Shown here piece after piece: positions 25,037 to 33,604 of a stretch of 64,000 nucleotides of DNA (the first letter of the stretch is position 1; each line of letters begins with the position of its first letter). The DNA lies in the NCBI RefSeq assembly GCF_000455365.1, contig NZ_HG315684.1:700859-764858 (forward strand). The letters run 5' to 3'. Under the pieces are notes generated by a model. It saw only the letters and a program-made list of their open reading frames with translations, made no database searches and had not been told where the DNA came from. The position numbers and the translations under genes were made by a program. Origin of the DNA: Halopiger djelfimassiliensis (GTDB lineage Archaea > Halobacteriota > Halobacteria > Halobacteriales > Natrialbaceae).

Positions 25037-25900
25037 GTGGACGCGCCAACCGTCTCACGGCCCGGCGACACGCGAAAGGCCGTCCAGCGACGCCTCGAGA
25101 CGATCGTCCGCGGGAACCGGGTTACGATCGCCGTGGTCTTTCCCGTCGTCGGGGCGGTGATGCTGGTCGGGAGTGCAGCGGCGCTGGTCCCGGCACCGCT
25201 GGCGTACAATCCGCTGGCTATCTTCGTCGGGACGGTCGTGATGCGCTCGCCGCTACTGGTCGGCCTCCTGCCGCGGATCGGCTGGCGGGCACTCGGCTGT
25301 CTCGGCGTCCTGACCGCCTATACCTACGCGATCGAGCTGGTTGGCGTGCGAACGGGTTGGCCATACGGCGCGTTCGAATACGCCGTCCAGCTTGGACCGA
25401 TGGTCCTCGGCGAGATTCCGCTGGCCCTGCCGCTGTTTTTCGTTCCGCTCGTATTGAACGCCTACCTGCTGACGCTGCTGGTGCTCGAGACGTGGCGTGT
25501 GAACTCGCTTGTCAGACTCCCCGTTGCGGTCGCGGCCGTGGTGGCGATCGATCTGGTCCTCGATCCCGCCGCCGTGGCGATCGGCTTCTGGGAGTACGTC
25601 CCCGCCGGCCCGTACTACGGCGTCCCGCGCTCGAACTACGTCGGCTGGCTCGTCTCGGGTACCGTCGCCGTCGTCCTCGTCGATCTCGCGTTCGACCGCG
25701 AGGCGTTGCTCGAGCGGGTTCGAGCCTGCGAGTTCATCCTCGACGATCTGGTGAGTTTCGTGTTGCTCTGGGGGACGATCAACCTCCTCTATGGCAACTG
25801 GCTGGCGGCCGGCGTGGCCGGCCTGTTCTGTTTGGGGCTGTTGCGTACCGATCGGTACGATCGAGACCTGCTGCGGACGGCGCTTCCGGGTGTCGGATGA
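25037..25900 (+). CDS. cruF: C50 carotenoid hydratase CruF
   Basis: 287 residues from a GTG, one base after the lyeJ stop. A polytopic membrane protein of the CruF/DUF422 type, with ELVGVRTGWPYGAFEYA, the conserved LPLFFVPLVLNAYLLTLLVL, and IDLVLDPAAVAIGFWEYVP followed by YYGVPRSNYVGWLVSG, which carry the family acidic and Trp/Tyr residues. It hydrates the 2'',3'' double bonds to give bacterioruberin. About seven spans are visible. The tight packing crtD-lyeJ-cruF indicates one operon. Confidence 0.92.
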   Translation: MDAPTVSRPGDTRKAVQRRLETIVRGNRVTIAVVFPVVGAVMLVGSAAALVPAPLAYNPLAIFVGTVVMRSPLLVGLLPRIGWRALGCLGVLTAYTYAIELVGVRTGWPYGAFEYAVQLGPMVLGEIPLALPLFFVPLVLNAYLLTLLVLETWRVNSLVRLPVAVAAVVAIDLVLDPAAVAIGFWEYVPAGPYYGVPRSNYVGWLVSGTVAVVLVDLAFDREALLERVRACEFILDDLVSFVLLWGTINLLYGNWLAAGVAGLFCLGLLRTDRYDRDLLRTALPGVG

Positions 25901-25997
25901 CGAGTCCCCCTCCACGCCTGCCCGTTAGTAACTCCGTGGAGCCGATGGGGACCCGACCGTGCCAAAGCGATTTTTGTTCGTGTGGCGGACTGTTGCT

Positions 25998-26687
25998 ATG
26001 GTCGTTCCACTGGAAATGGGATGGCGGCAGCTACTGTTCGAGAACTGGCCGATCGATCCTGCCGTGATGGATGCCCATCTCCCGAACGAACTCGAGGCCG
26101 ACGTGTACGACGGCTCGGCGTGGCTCTCGATCGTTCCGTTCACCAACGTCGCCGTCCGACCGGCGGGCGTACCCGAATCACTCGGGATCCGACTGCCGGA
26201 ACTCAACGTCAGAACGTACGTCACTCACGCCGGGGTTCCGAGCGTCTACTTTTTTAGCCTCGACGCACAGGGTGTTTCGAGCGTTCTCGGTGCTCGGCTC
26301 TTCTATCACCTCCCCTACTACTACGCGCGCATCGCGCTGGGCCGGACCGACGGGCGCGTCACGTTCAGTAGCCGGCGTCGGCATCCGGGCGCACGGCCCG
26401 CCCAGTACGAGGGGACGTACTGGCCGACCGGCGACCCGTTTTCGGCCCCGAGCGATCCGTTCGGCGAGTTTCTGGTCGAACGCTATCGGTTCTACACCGA
26501 AGCTCAAGACGGCTCGATCCGCTACACGGACGTCGAACACGAGCCCTGGACGTTGTACCCGGCTGCCGCCGAAATCGAAACGAACACGCTGTTTTCGGCC
26601 CACGGATTCGCCGAGCCGAACGCCGATCCGGTCTCTTACTACAGTCCCGGCCTCGACGTGGTCGCCTCACGAAGCACCCGGTTGTGA
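25998..26687 (+). CDS. YqjF/DUF2071-family protein
   Basis: 229 residues from the ATG at 25998. Marks are MGWRQLLFENWPIDPAVM and AHLPNELEADVYDGSAWLSIVPF near the start, a central LNVRTYVTHAGVPSVYFFSLD, and YYARIALGRTDGRVTFSSRR. This is the DUF2071 pattern (acetoacetate-decarboxylase-like fold), for which no general function is known. It follows the carotenoid operon by about 100 bases and has its own start region, so a role in pigment synthesis is not implied. Confidence 0.85.
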   Translation: MVVPLEMGWRQLLFENWPIDPAVMDAHLPNELEADVYDGSAWLSIVPFTNVAVRPAGVPESLGIRLPELNVRTYVTHAGVPSVYFFSLDAQGVSSVLGARLFYHLPYYYARIALGRTDGRVTFSSRRRHPGARPAQYEGTYWPTGDPFSAPSDPFGEFLVERYRFYTEAQDGSIRYTDVEHEPWTLYPAAAEIETNTLFSAHGFAEPNADPVSYYSPGLDVVASRSTRL

Positions 26688-26805
26688 TCTCGCAGTTGGC
26701 ATCCTTCGACGGGGCCGATTCGAGCCGGGCCACTGGCGACTCGCTCGAGTCGGGAGCCGGTCGAGAGGTCGAGAACGCGGTTGCGGTCGGTCGTCCCCGC
26801 GACGA

Positions 26806-26958
26806 TCAGACGAAGACGCTGGCCAGCGTTCCGCCGAACAGGAGCAACAACAGGACGGCGGCGAACGTAAGCGTCAGCCAGACGCCGAGACCGATCGCGG
26901 TCGTCCGGGCCATGCGTCGATCGACGTCGATCGAACTGCCTGCATCGTCGGTTGACAT
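26806..26958 (-). CDS. Small single-span membrane protein (50 residues)
   Basis: MSTDDAGSSIDVDRRMARTT followed by one hydrophobic helix (GLGVWLTLTFAAVLLLLLFG) and a short tail. Good in-frame codon use and an ATG suggest it is real. It lies on the crtB strand about 75 bases beyond the crtB end. Function unknown. Confidence 0.6.
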   Translation of the reverse strand: MSTDDAGSSIDVDRRMARTTAIGLGVWLTLTFAAVLLLLLFGGTLASVFV

Positions 26959-27034
26959 ACACGAACCCGTAGGATGGCCGTCCCCACAGCGTGTCAACCA
27001 CCATATCGAGGGGGTTAAAGTGCGTCCGCGGGGA

Positions 27035-27991
27035 TCACTGCGTCGGCACGCGACTGCCGGGTCCGGGCTCGTGTTGCTCCCGCTCGAGGGTCGGGACGGC
27101 GGAGACCCGCCGGAAGACCGCTTCGGGGTCGCGGTTCCAGTGCCAGTGCCAGCGCGTTTTCGCGAGACACCACAGTTTCCGCGTCGTCGACAGGGACGGC
27201 TCTTGCGTGAGCACGTCGTAGTCCCGGGCCCGAATGAGCGCGTGGTGTTCGGCGTACAGGACGGCCGCCAACAGGACGGGGAGCTGACAGTCCGCGGGCA
27301 GATACCGAATCCCGGCGACGCCCTCGCGGTAGAGCGACTCCGTCCGCTGTAGTTCGTCGGCCATCGCCGCCGCGAACGAGTCGGAGTACTCGAGCGCCTC
27401 GAGTTGCGCGTTCGAAATCCCGTGTTTCCGCAGGGTCTCCTGTGGCAGGTAGATCCGGTCGCGCTCGAGGAGGTCCTCGCGAACGTCCCGCAGGAAGTTC
27501 GTCAACTGGAAGGCCTCGCCGAGTTTGATGGCGTGGGGGATCGCGGCCGACTCCAGTTCCGGCTCCAGTTCCATGATCGCAGTCATCATCACGCCCACCG
27601 CCGCTGCGGAGCCGCGCATGTACGACTCGAGGTCGTCGTACGTCTCGTAGCGGCTGGTCGTGATGTCCGTCTCCATCGCGTCGACGAACCGGTCGATCTC
27701 CCCGTCATCGATGTCGTATCGGACCCGAAGGTCCTGAAACGCCTCGAGTACGGGGTCGTCGGGCTCGGCGTCGCCGAGCGCCCGGGCGCGAAGCGCCTCG
27801 AGTTCGGCGCGCTGTCGCGCTGGTGGCACGCCCTCGGCGTCGTCGACGATTTCGTCGGCGATCCGGAAGAACGCATAGAGCACGTGTGTTGCGTGGCGGA
27901 CCCGCTGTGGGAGAAACCGCGTCGCGAGGTAGAAGGTCTTCCCGGTTCGCTTCTGGATCGCCTTGCTCGCATCGACGTGTTCCCGTTGCAT
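27035..27991 (-). CDS. crtB: Phytoene synthase CrtB
   Basis: 318 residues from the ATG at 27991 (a GTG two codons upstream is less likely). A squalene/phytoene synthase that condenses two geranylgeranyl diphosphates, the first committed carotenoid step. The two Asp-rich motifs are present: FRIADEIVDDAEG near 45, and FLRDVREDLLERDRIYLPQE near 165. HVLYAFFR and SYMRGSAAAVGVMM match the substrate pocket. It is downstream of the Bat-like regulator on the same strand, 81 bases apart, with its own TATA-like box and Bat-type site. It supplies the pathway finished by lyeJ and cruF nearby. Confidence 0.93.
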   Translation of the reverse strand: MQREHVDASKAIQKRTGKTFYLATRFLPQRVRHATHVLYAFFRIADEIVDDAEGVPPARQRAELEALRARALGDAEPDDPVLEAFQDLRVRYDIDDGEIDRFVDAMETDITTSRYETYDDLESYMRGSAAAVGVMMTAIMELEPELESAAIPHAIKLGEAFQLTNFLRDVREDLLERDRIYLPQETLRKHGISNAQLEALEYSDSFAAAMADELQRTESLYREGVAGIRYLPADCQLPVLLAAVLYAEHHALIRARDYDVLTQEPSLSTTRKLWCLAKTRWHWHWNRDPEAVFRRVSAVPTLEREQHEPGPGSRVPTQ

Positions 27992-28062
27992 TCTCACTCA
28001 CGACTCCGGAACCTGCCGGACGCTTTGACCGCGTTCCGGATGGACTCGATACGACAGATGGT

Positions 28063-28092
28063 TACAAAATAGCTACCCCTCACTAGTGGGGT
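28063..28092 (-). promoter_or_regulatory. Bat-type activating site plus TATA box upstream of crtB
   Basis: On the minus strand, ACCCCACTAGTGAGG (28092 to 28078) matches the Halobacterium Bat UAS consensus ACCcnactagTTnGG at every defined position but one. It is followed at once by a TATA-like CTATTTTGTAA (28073 to 28063). The order UAS then TATA with almost no gap is that of the bop promoter. The site overlaps the last codon of the regulator gene. Confidence 0.7.
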
Positions 28093-29707
28093 CGTGAGTG
28101 AACAGTTCGTCGAGCAGTTTCCGCTGTGCGGCCCGGAGATGCTGGTGAAACGTCGATCGGGAGATCCCCATCGACTCGGCCAACTCCTCGCCGGAGACGT
28201 CGCGGGGCCACTCGAAGTAGTCGGCGTAGTAGGCTTTCCGCAGCGCCATCTCCTGGCGTTCGGTCAGCGCCGATTCGAGTTCCGCCATGAGGTCACGCGG
28301 CGTTCGCGTCGGCTGTTCGTCCTCGCGGTAGCTGATCAGTTCGACGCGATCGTACCGCGTTTCGAGCAGGTCGTAGGCCGATCGTGCGGACTGTCCGTTG
28401 GGGAGATCGAGCGTGAGATCCGCCACGCCGTCGGCGACGGCGAACCGCCGAACGACCGCGCCGTGTTCCGCGAGGGTCGTCACGATCCCGTCGGAAAGCG
28501 CCAACTCGAGGAGAACGCCGTCGTCGTACGACGACAGGACCGTGGCGGCCGTTACGGGCTCGAGCGCTGTCGCGGTTTCGGCGACGGTCGCGCCGTCGGA
28601 GTGTCCGACGCGGAAGAACACGAGCGGCGTCCCGTCACGATCGTAGGCCAGTCCTCGATAGGTGATCGGGGCCTCGAGTGCGGTCGAAAGCGCCGTGGCG
28701 AACAGCGACGGATCGTCGATCGTGAGTTCGAGTTCGACGACCGTCTCGGTCGTGAGCATTCGGCGGGTCTCGACGGCGTTCATCGCGGTTGCGACCGTCC
28801 CGGCGAGCGACTCGAGGACGAGGCGTTCGCGGTCCTCGAAGCAGTCGGGTTCGTCGGCGAACAAAACGAGAACGCCGTATGTCACGTCGCCGTAGGTCAG
28901 CGGGAGCGCGGCGACAGACCGGAACAGATCGCCCGCACTCGCGGGCCACCACTGGTCCGCGTCCTCGAAGGCCGTGACGTCCTGTATCACCCGCGGTCGA
29001 TCCGCATCGACAGCCCGAACGGCCGGATGCGACTGGTCCGACTCGAGGACGAGGGCATCGTCCTCGAGAGGGGTGTCGTCGGCTCCGGCCCACTCGCGGG
29101 GAGCGATACGGTTGTTCGTCACGTCCACCCGGCCGATCCAGGCGAGCACGTACGGTTCGGTGTCGACGAGCCGATCGCAGACGCGTCGTTCGATCTCCGT
29201 TCGCGTGCCCGCCCCGACGGCGGCGTCGGTTACGTCACGGACGAGACCGTCCACGCGGTCGAGGACGTGCTCGAGCGTGCTGCGTTCGTCCCGAAGCTGT
29301 GCGGCGGTTTCCTCGGCGGCGATCTCCGCCAGTTTCCGGTCGGTGATCTCGAGGTGGACGACCGAGACGTGGGTGTCGCCGTCGACGGTAAATCGACTCG
29401 CTCGCATCATGAACCACTGCTTTCGCTCGGGCGAGTGGCAGGGGTACTCCATCGCGAACGTCGCCCGGTCGCCGGCCAGAACCGATTCGATGCCGTCGAC
29501 CGCGCGCCGTGCGTGCTCGTCGTCGTCGGCGTCCATTTTGGCGGTCGCGATGTAGTTGACGCCGACGTGGTCGTCGGGATGGCCGTCCGGTCCGAACTCG
29601 CGCCAGGAGCGGTTCGTAAGCAGGATCTCGCCGTCGGCAGCGAGGACAGCGACGGTAATCGGGAGCGTCTCGAGGGCCGCCTCGGCGAGTGACTGCCGGT
29701 GGACCAT
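28073..29707 (-). CDS. bat: Bat-like sensor-regulator (PAS, GAF, HTH_10)
   Basis: 544 residues. The PAS domain is at about 10-130 (LPITVAVLAADGEILLTNRSW, ending VVHLEITDRK). A coiled linker leads to a GAF domain at about 155-310 (EIERRVCDRLVDTEPYVLAWIG to VLVLFADEPDCFEDRERLVL). Then comes the bacterioopsin-activator middle domain, and finally HTH_10 at about 480-535 (LTERQEMALRKAYYADYFEW, then GEELAESMGISRSTFHQHLR). In Halobacterium, Bat senses oxygen or light and activates bop, brp and crtB1. Here the gene is just upstream of crtB, whose promoter has a Bat-type site. No opsin gene is in this window, so the target range may be carotenoid genes only. Confidence 0.85.
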   Translation of the reverse strand: MVHRQSLAEAALETLPITVAVLAADGEILLTNRSWREFGPDGHPDDHVGVNYIATAKMDADDDEHARRAVDGIESVLAGDRATFAMEYPCHSPERKQWFMMRASRFTVDGDTHVSVVHLEITDRKLAEIAAEETAAQLRDERSTLEHVLDRVDGLVRDVTDAAVGAGTRTEIERRVCDRLVDTEPYVLAWIGRVDVTNNRIAPREWAGADDTPLEDDALVLESDQSHPAVRAVDADRPRVIQDVTAFEDADQWWPASAGDLFRSVAALPLTYGDVTYGVLVLFADEPDCFEDRERLVLESLAGTVATAMNAVETRRMLTTETVVELELTIDDPSLFATALSTALEAPITYRGLAYDRDGTPLVFFRVGHSDGATVAETATALEPVTAATVLSSYDDGVLLELALSDGIVTTLAEHGAVVRRFAVADGVADLTLDLPNGQSARSAYDLLETRYDRVELISYREDEQPTRTPRDLMAELESALTERQEMALRKAYYADYFEWPRDVSGEELAESMGISRSTFHQHLRAAQRKLLDELFTHDPTSEG

Positions 29708-29785
29708 CGGGTGAGTATTGGATCGCCAACGTATTAACGGCCGTGGGGCCCCGAGACGGCGGACTCAAACCCCGTTCAGTGGCGA

Positions 29786-31033
29786 TTACGGGGTCGACTC
29801 GAGGAGTTCGTCGCGGAGCATCGGGATGAACGTGCCGATGTCGGTGACCATCCCGATGGCCTGTGCGCTGCCGCGATCGAGTAACTGGGTGACGGTGGCG
29901 GGGTTGATGTCGACGCAGACGGTCTTCGTCGTCGAGGGCAGGCAGTTTCCGACGGCGACCGAGTGCAACAGCGTCGAAAGCATAAGCACCATGTCGGCCT
30001 CCTGTGCCTGCTCGCGGATCGCGTTCTGGGCCTCGATCGAGTCGGTGATGGTGTTCGGCAACGGACCGTCGTCACGAACCGAGCCCGCGAGGACGTACGG
30101 GACGTCGTTTTCGATACACTCGTACATCACGCCCTCGTCGACGATCCCGTCCGCGACGGCCTCGGCGATGCCGCCCGCGCGAACGATCTCGCTGATCGTG
30201 TAGATGTGGTGTTTGTGTCCCTTTCGTGGGTGCTCGAGCGATTCCGTATCGACACCCAGCGAGGTTCCGTAGAGATCCCGCTCGAGGTCGTGGACCGCAA
30301 AGCCGTTGCCCGCACTGAGCGCGCCGATATAGCCCGCCCGAACCAGGTCCGCCAGCGCGTCCCGACCGCCGGAGTGGACGATCGCCGGCCCACAGACCGC
30401 GAGCACGGTCCCGTCGCTCTCGTTGACCTCGCGCATCTCGTCGGCGATCTCCTCGATCAGCGACGCCGAGGGGCGTTCGCTCGAGACGCCTCCCTGCATG
30501 AACCCGAAGGAACTCCCCCCGTCGCGCGGTCGCTCCGGTGGATCGACCCTGATGCCGCTCTCGCCGGTGACGACGAGATCACCCTCCTCGACGGCGTTGA
30601 GGACCTTGGTGGAGACCCGCGGCCCGTCGTCCGCTTCCGACTCGATCCCCTCGACGACCAGTGCACAGTCCATCTCGATGTTTTCGACCTCGACCCACTG
30701 GCCGTCGATACGGACGGCGGTCGGATGGTTCGTCGTCGAGTAAAAGTCGACGGGAACGACCTGATCGGCCGGCGCGGTCTCGAGTCTCGCGTCACGCGGA
30801 TCGGCCACCGTCGCCCCCTGCTGGTTGAGTTCGTGGAGGATCGCCCGCAGGTCCGATTCCGTCTCGGCAAGCACCGTCATTCGACAGTACGTCTCGTCGT
30901 GTTTGTGACGGCCGACCTCGAACGCCTCGACCTCGAACTCGCCGCCCATCTCCATTACGACCCCGAAACAGTTCCCCATCGTCCCCGAGTCGATGATGTG
31001 TCCCTCGAGTTCGACGGTTTGTGCGACTGTCAT
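29786..31033 (-). CDS. TIGR00300/LOR-SDH protein, nickel-pincer-type ornithine cyclodeaminase homologue
   Basis: 415 residues. The N-terminal half (about 1-180) is the LOR/SDH-associated domain, with ELEGHIIDSGTMGNCFGVVM and ETYCRMTVLAE. The C-terminal half is Rossmann-like, with VLAVCGPAIVHSGGRDALADLV and GALSAGNGFAVHDLERDLYG. The methanogen member of this family is, as I recall, an ornithine cyclodeaminase that uses the nickel-pincer nucleotide; it converts ornithine to proline and ammonia. That activity is inferred here. The start ATG lies just after an inverted repeat in the leader. Confidence 0.8.
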   Translation of the reverse strand: MTVAQTVELEGHIIDSGTMGNCFGVVMEMGGEFEVEAFEVGRHKHDETYCRMTVLAETESDLRAILHELNQQGATVADPRDARLETAPADQVVPVDFYSTTNHPTAVRIDGQWVEVENIEMDCALVVEGIESEADDGPRVSTKVLNAVEEGDLVVTGESGIRVDPPERPRDGGSSFGFMQGGVSSERPSASLIEEIADEMREVNESDGTVLAVCGPAIVHSGGRDALADLVRAGYIGALSAGNGFAVHDLERDLYGTSLGVDTESLEHPRKGHKHHIYTISEIVRAGGIAEAVADGIVDEGVMYECIENDVPYVLAGSVRDDGPLPNTITDSIEAQNAIREQAQEADMVLMLSTLLHSVAVGNCLPSTTKTVCVDINPATVTQLLDRGSAQAIGMVTDIGTFIPMLRDELLESTP

Positions 31034-31042
31034 TAGGGGACA

Positions 31043-31065
31043 ATTGACGATCGGAGACCGTCAAT
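31043..31065 (-). promoter_or_regulatory. Inverted repeat in leader of the ornithine cyclodeaminase-like gene
   Basis: ATTGACG, 9-nt spacer, CGTCAAT, ending 9 bases before the start codon. It could be a dimer operator or an RNA hairpin near the translation start. Confidence 0.45.
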
Positions 31066-31451
31066 GTGTGTGTCCGTGAAACGACGGGAACGTCGCCCAC
31101 ACCTTCCCTTGCCGCCGTTCCACGACCTGTGTGTCACGATAACGTTTTTTTACCGGGACGTGGATGACTCCCACGGAGATCACCCGCGCCCACCCGACCG
31201 GATATCCCGTTTCGGTCGTTCGTCCCCGTAACGACCGAGACGTTCCATGCGTCGACACGAGGCCGCGAGACGGCTCGGGTCGGCACCGGCCCAGTGGTCT
31301 CCGATCGGTTCGGACGGGTCAGCGAGTACGACCGCGATACCCCGTTCTCCTGTGGCCCCCGAACCGTGTCACACGCTCCTTTCGATCCGGTCGCGTTCAG
31401 TCACGGCAATTGAGACCAACATATATGGTACCTAGTGGCATATATCCGAGT
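31066..31451. other. Divergent promoter region, no gene seen
   Basis: About 390 bases between the ornithine cyclodeaminase-like gene and the 53-residue zinc-ribbon gene. A run of seven T bases near 31143-31149 gives an A-rich box for the leftward gene. AT-rich CATATATGG and GGCATATATCC just before 31452 are likely promoter elements of the rightward gene. Confidence 0.4.
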
Positions 31452-31613
31452 ATGGCAAGTGACTCAGCGTTTGCCGGACGGTCCCGGTGTCGCAACTGCG
31501 GGTTCGAAGCTCCCGGCGGCGGCGAGGAGTGGGGACGAATCGACGTTCCGAAACTCGGCCGGATGACCCAGTGTCCGAACTGCGAGAGTACCGACATCAT
31601 CACACGCCGGTGA
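31452..31613 (+). CDS. 53-residue CxxC zinc-ribbon mini-protein
   Basis: MASDSAFAGRSRCRNCGFEA at the start and CPNCESTDIITRR at the end give two CxxC knuckles, CRNC and CPNC, enough for one zinc site. Haloarchaea have many such proteins below 70 residues, several linked to swarming, biofilm or stress; the role of this one is unknown. The ATG is preceded by an AT-rich promoter-like stretch and is the only sensible start. Confidence 0.8.
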   Translation: MASDSAFAGRSRCRNCGFEAPGGGEEWGRIDVPKLGRMTQCPNCESTDIITRR

Positions 31614-31708
31614 ATCGATCGGTTCGGTAACACTGCTCGAGGACGGCGGTGATCGCGATCGGAAAGGGGTGGAAACAGACTCTTGGTCGTCTCCGTTCTA
31701 GCAGTCGT

Positions 31709-32116
31709 ATGAGCGACGAGCAACCCCGACACGATCAGCCGACGACCGACGAGGAGTGGCGGGCGGAACTCGACGAGGAGGAGTACCGGGTCCTTCGAGA
31801 GGCCGGAACTGAGCCGCCGTTCAGCGGCGAATACGTCGATCACAAAGCCGACGGCAGCTACGCCTGTGCCGGCTGTGGCACCGAACTGTTCGACTCCGAT
31901 GCGAAGTTCGAATCCGGCTGTGGCTGGCCCAGTTTCGCCGACGTCGACGACGACCGCATCGAAACCCGACTCGACACCAGTCACGGCATGCGCCGGACGG
32001 AGGTGCTGTGTGCAAACTGCGGCGGTCACCTCGGACACGTCTTCGACGACGGCCCCGAACCGACCGGCAAGCGATACTGCATCAACTCCGTCGCCCTCGA
32101 GTTCGACGAGGAGTGA
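31709..32116 (+). CDS. msrB: Peptide-methionine (R)-S-oxide reductase MsrB
   Basis: 135 residues. Repairs methionine-R-sulfoxide in proteins. Typical features are [20 protein letters not shown] (first zinc Cys pair), [24 protein letters not shown] (second Cys pair), and [10 protein letters not shown], whose Cys is the catalytic residue. Zinc is held by the four CxxC cysteines. It stands between small genes and has its own ATG after an AT-richer gap. Confidence 0.95.
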   Translation: MSDEQPRHDQPTTDEEWRAELDEEEYRVLREAGTEPPFSGEYVDHKADGSYACAGCGTELFDSDAKFESGCGWPSFADVDDDRIETRLDTSHGMRRTEVLCANCGGHLGHVFDDGPEPTGKRYCINSVALEFDEE

Positions 32117-32183
32117 GGGAGCGACCGGTATCGCCGAACGTGCAGGCAGCACGCTTTTCGAACTCCCCGGCTCACCGTCGGCC

Positions 32184-32390
32184 ATGTCCAACGAACGACC
32201 GACCGCCGAGGAACTGCGTCAGGGGATGACCGTCGAAATCGTTCAGGACGATGCCGACGTCCAGTCCGAGGACACCGAACCGATCATCGGCGAGGTCGGG
32301 ACGATTCACGGCGACGATCCCGAGGGGCCCCACGTCAAACTGAAAAGCGGTGCCGTCGGCCACGTCCAGTCCGTCGTCCACGACGAGTAA
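32184..32390 (+). CDS. YwbE-family small protein
   Basis: 68 residues: RQGMTVEIVQDDADVQSEDT, then GEVGTIHGDDPEGPHVKLKSGAVGHVQ. The RxGxxVxIV...G.V..I......HPHGIKV.L..G..G.V pattern is that of the YwbE/DUF2196 family, short beta-rich proteins of unknown function found in bacteria and archaea. It follows msrB by 67 bases on the same strand. Confidence 0.8.
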   Translation: MSNERPTAEELRQGMTVEIVQDDADVQSEDTEPIIGEVGTIHGDDPEGPHVKLKSGAVGHVQSVVHDE

Positions 32391-32559
32391 CCGGTCCACG
32401 TCCCGAACTCGAGTGTGGCTCGGTTTGGTGCGTTCGACGGCACCCCAAATCCCGTCGACCTCGAAGCCCCCATCGGTCTCCCGTGATTCAGCCGCGGAGC
32501 ATCCATACAGTCGAAGATCGTCGATATTTTTGGAAATATATTTGATAGCTGCGGAACAC

Positions 32560-32578
32560 TACCCATTCTGATTGGGTA
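32560..32578. promoter_or_regulatory. Inverted repeat upstream of the 57-residue gene
   Basis: TACCCA, 7-nt spacer, TGGGTA in an AT-rich 250-base gap, about 60 bases before the next start codon. Candidate operator; short enough to be chance. Confidence 0.35.
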
Positions 32579-32639
32579 TTCAACCAGAGTTTCAGAAAGA
32601 TCCGACACATTCATAGTCAACAGAGTAATATCACTAACT

Positions 32640-32813
32640 ATGATGCCCGACGCAGCGCCGATCGGAAGCCGATCGGGTGAGACCGGAGACGTCGTCGCAG
32701 CGATCGACGAAATCGACGGGCGGCCACACCTCGTCATCGCAGATATCGCGCGGGACGACGTCTGGGTCGCCATGAGCGAGGCCGAAACCGCCTCCCTCGA
32801 GGAGTGGCGATAA
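32640..32813 (+). CDS. 57-residue conserved haloarchaeal protein
   Basis: Begins MMPDAAPIGSRSGETGDVVA, continues AIDEIDGRPHLVIADIARDD and ends EETASLEEWR-like (SEAETASLEEWR). A compact acidic protein with a probable beta hairpin. The segment DGRPHLVIADI followed by a DDxW pair is one I recall from many haloarchaeal genomes in an unnamed family. Two ATG codons in tandem start it; the first is given. It is too short for many gene finders. Confidence 0.65.
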   Translation: MMPDAAPIGSRSGETGDVVAAIDEIDGRPHLVIADIARDDVWVAMSEAETASLEEWR

Positions 32814-32841
32814 CGACAGCCGCGTCGGGGCTTGCGGTCTT

Positions 32842-33504
32842 TCAGCCATCGGAGCCGTCGTCTCGAAACGCGGCGTAGACCGCGTTCGCGCGTCCCTCGC
32901 CGATCCCGTCGATCAGAGTGAGTTCCTCGCGGTTCGCTCCGAGGAGTTCCTCGACGGTCGGGTACCGCTCGTACAGCGCCGTCGCCAGCTCGGGACCGAT
33001 CCCTTCGATACACCCGTACATTCGCTTGGTCGTCGGCTCGCGCTGACTCGCAACCGAGCCGGCCGGAAGCTGGCGGCTCGAGGGAGATTCGACGTGTTTT
33101 CGGCCGAGTCGAACCGCGAAGTCGACGAGCGTCCGGCGGTCCGTACAGGGGATTACCGGCACCGCCTGACGCGCCGTAATCGAGGCTATCGACCCACGGA
33201 TCGACGCCGGCGAGACGCCCGTTCGAAGCGAGTCGAAATCGTCGAACCCCCCTTCGAGGAGGACGTACGAGTGGTCGTAGACCGCAGCCAGACGCTCGAC
33301 CTGCGTGGTGAGATCGGAGCCGGACCGCCCCATCGCGCTCGTCACGTAGTCCCGCGGCGTCTTCCGTTCGACTCCCACCGATCCGATAGCGAGGTCGCCG
33401 GCCGAGAGCCGCTCGACGCCGGTGTCGGTCACGTCCGGATGGTTGCGGACGGCCGCCACGAGTCCGGCGGGTTCCCGATCGTCGACGGTGACGGCAACGC
33501 GCAT
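32842..33504 (-). CDS. XPF/ERCC4-type structure-specific nuclease
   Basis: 220 residues. The nuclease domain (about 1-135) has VTVDDREPAGLVAAV (metal Asp), LAIGSVGVERKTPRDYV, which is the defining ERKxxxD motif, and YVLLEGGF. A tandem helix-hairpin-helix region follows (YGCIEGIGPELATALYERYP and LTLIDGIGEGRANAVYAAF). This is the XPF/Mus81/Hef nuclease-plus-HhH layout without a helicase domain, at a length like crenarchaeal XPF and unlike full-length Hef. It should cut branched DNA near junctions as a dimer, perhaps with PCNA. Start ATG at 33504, facing away from the large regulator gene. Confidence 0.9.
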   Translation of the reverse strand: MRVAVTVDDREPAGLVAAVRNHPDVTDTGVERLSAGDLAIGSVGVERKTPRDYVTSAMGRSGSDLTTQVERLAAVYDHSYVLLEGGFDDFDSLRTGVSPASIRGSIASITARQAVPVIPCTDRRTLVDFAVRLGRKHVESPSSRQLPAGSVASQREPTTKRMYGCIEGIGPELATALYERYPTVEELLGANREELTLIDGIGEGRANAVYAAFRDDGSDG

Positions 33505-33604
33505 ACCCGCGGGAACGTCCTCGAGACGGGAACGGCTATCGGTTCGTTCGAAAACGGGTCGAAGCGATGGTTTCTATCCCCGTCCGCCCGTAGCGAAGCG
33601 AACG

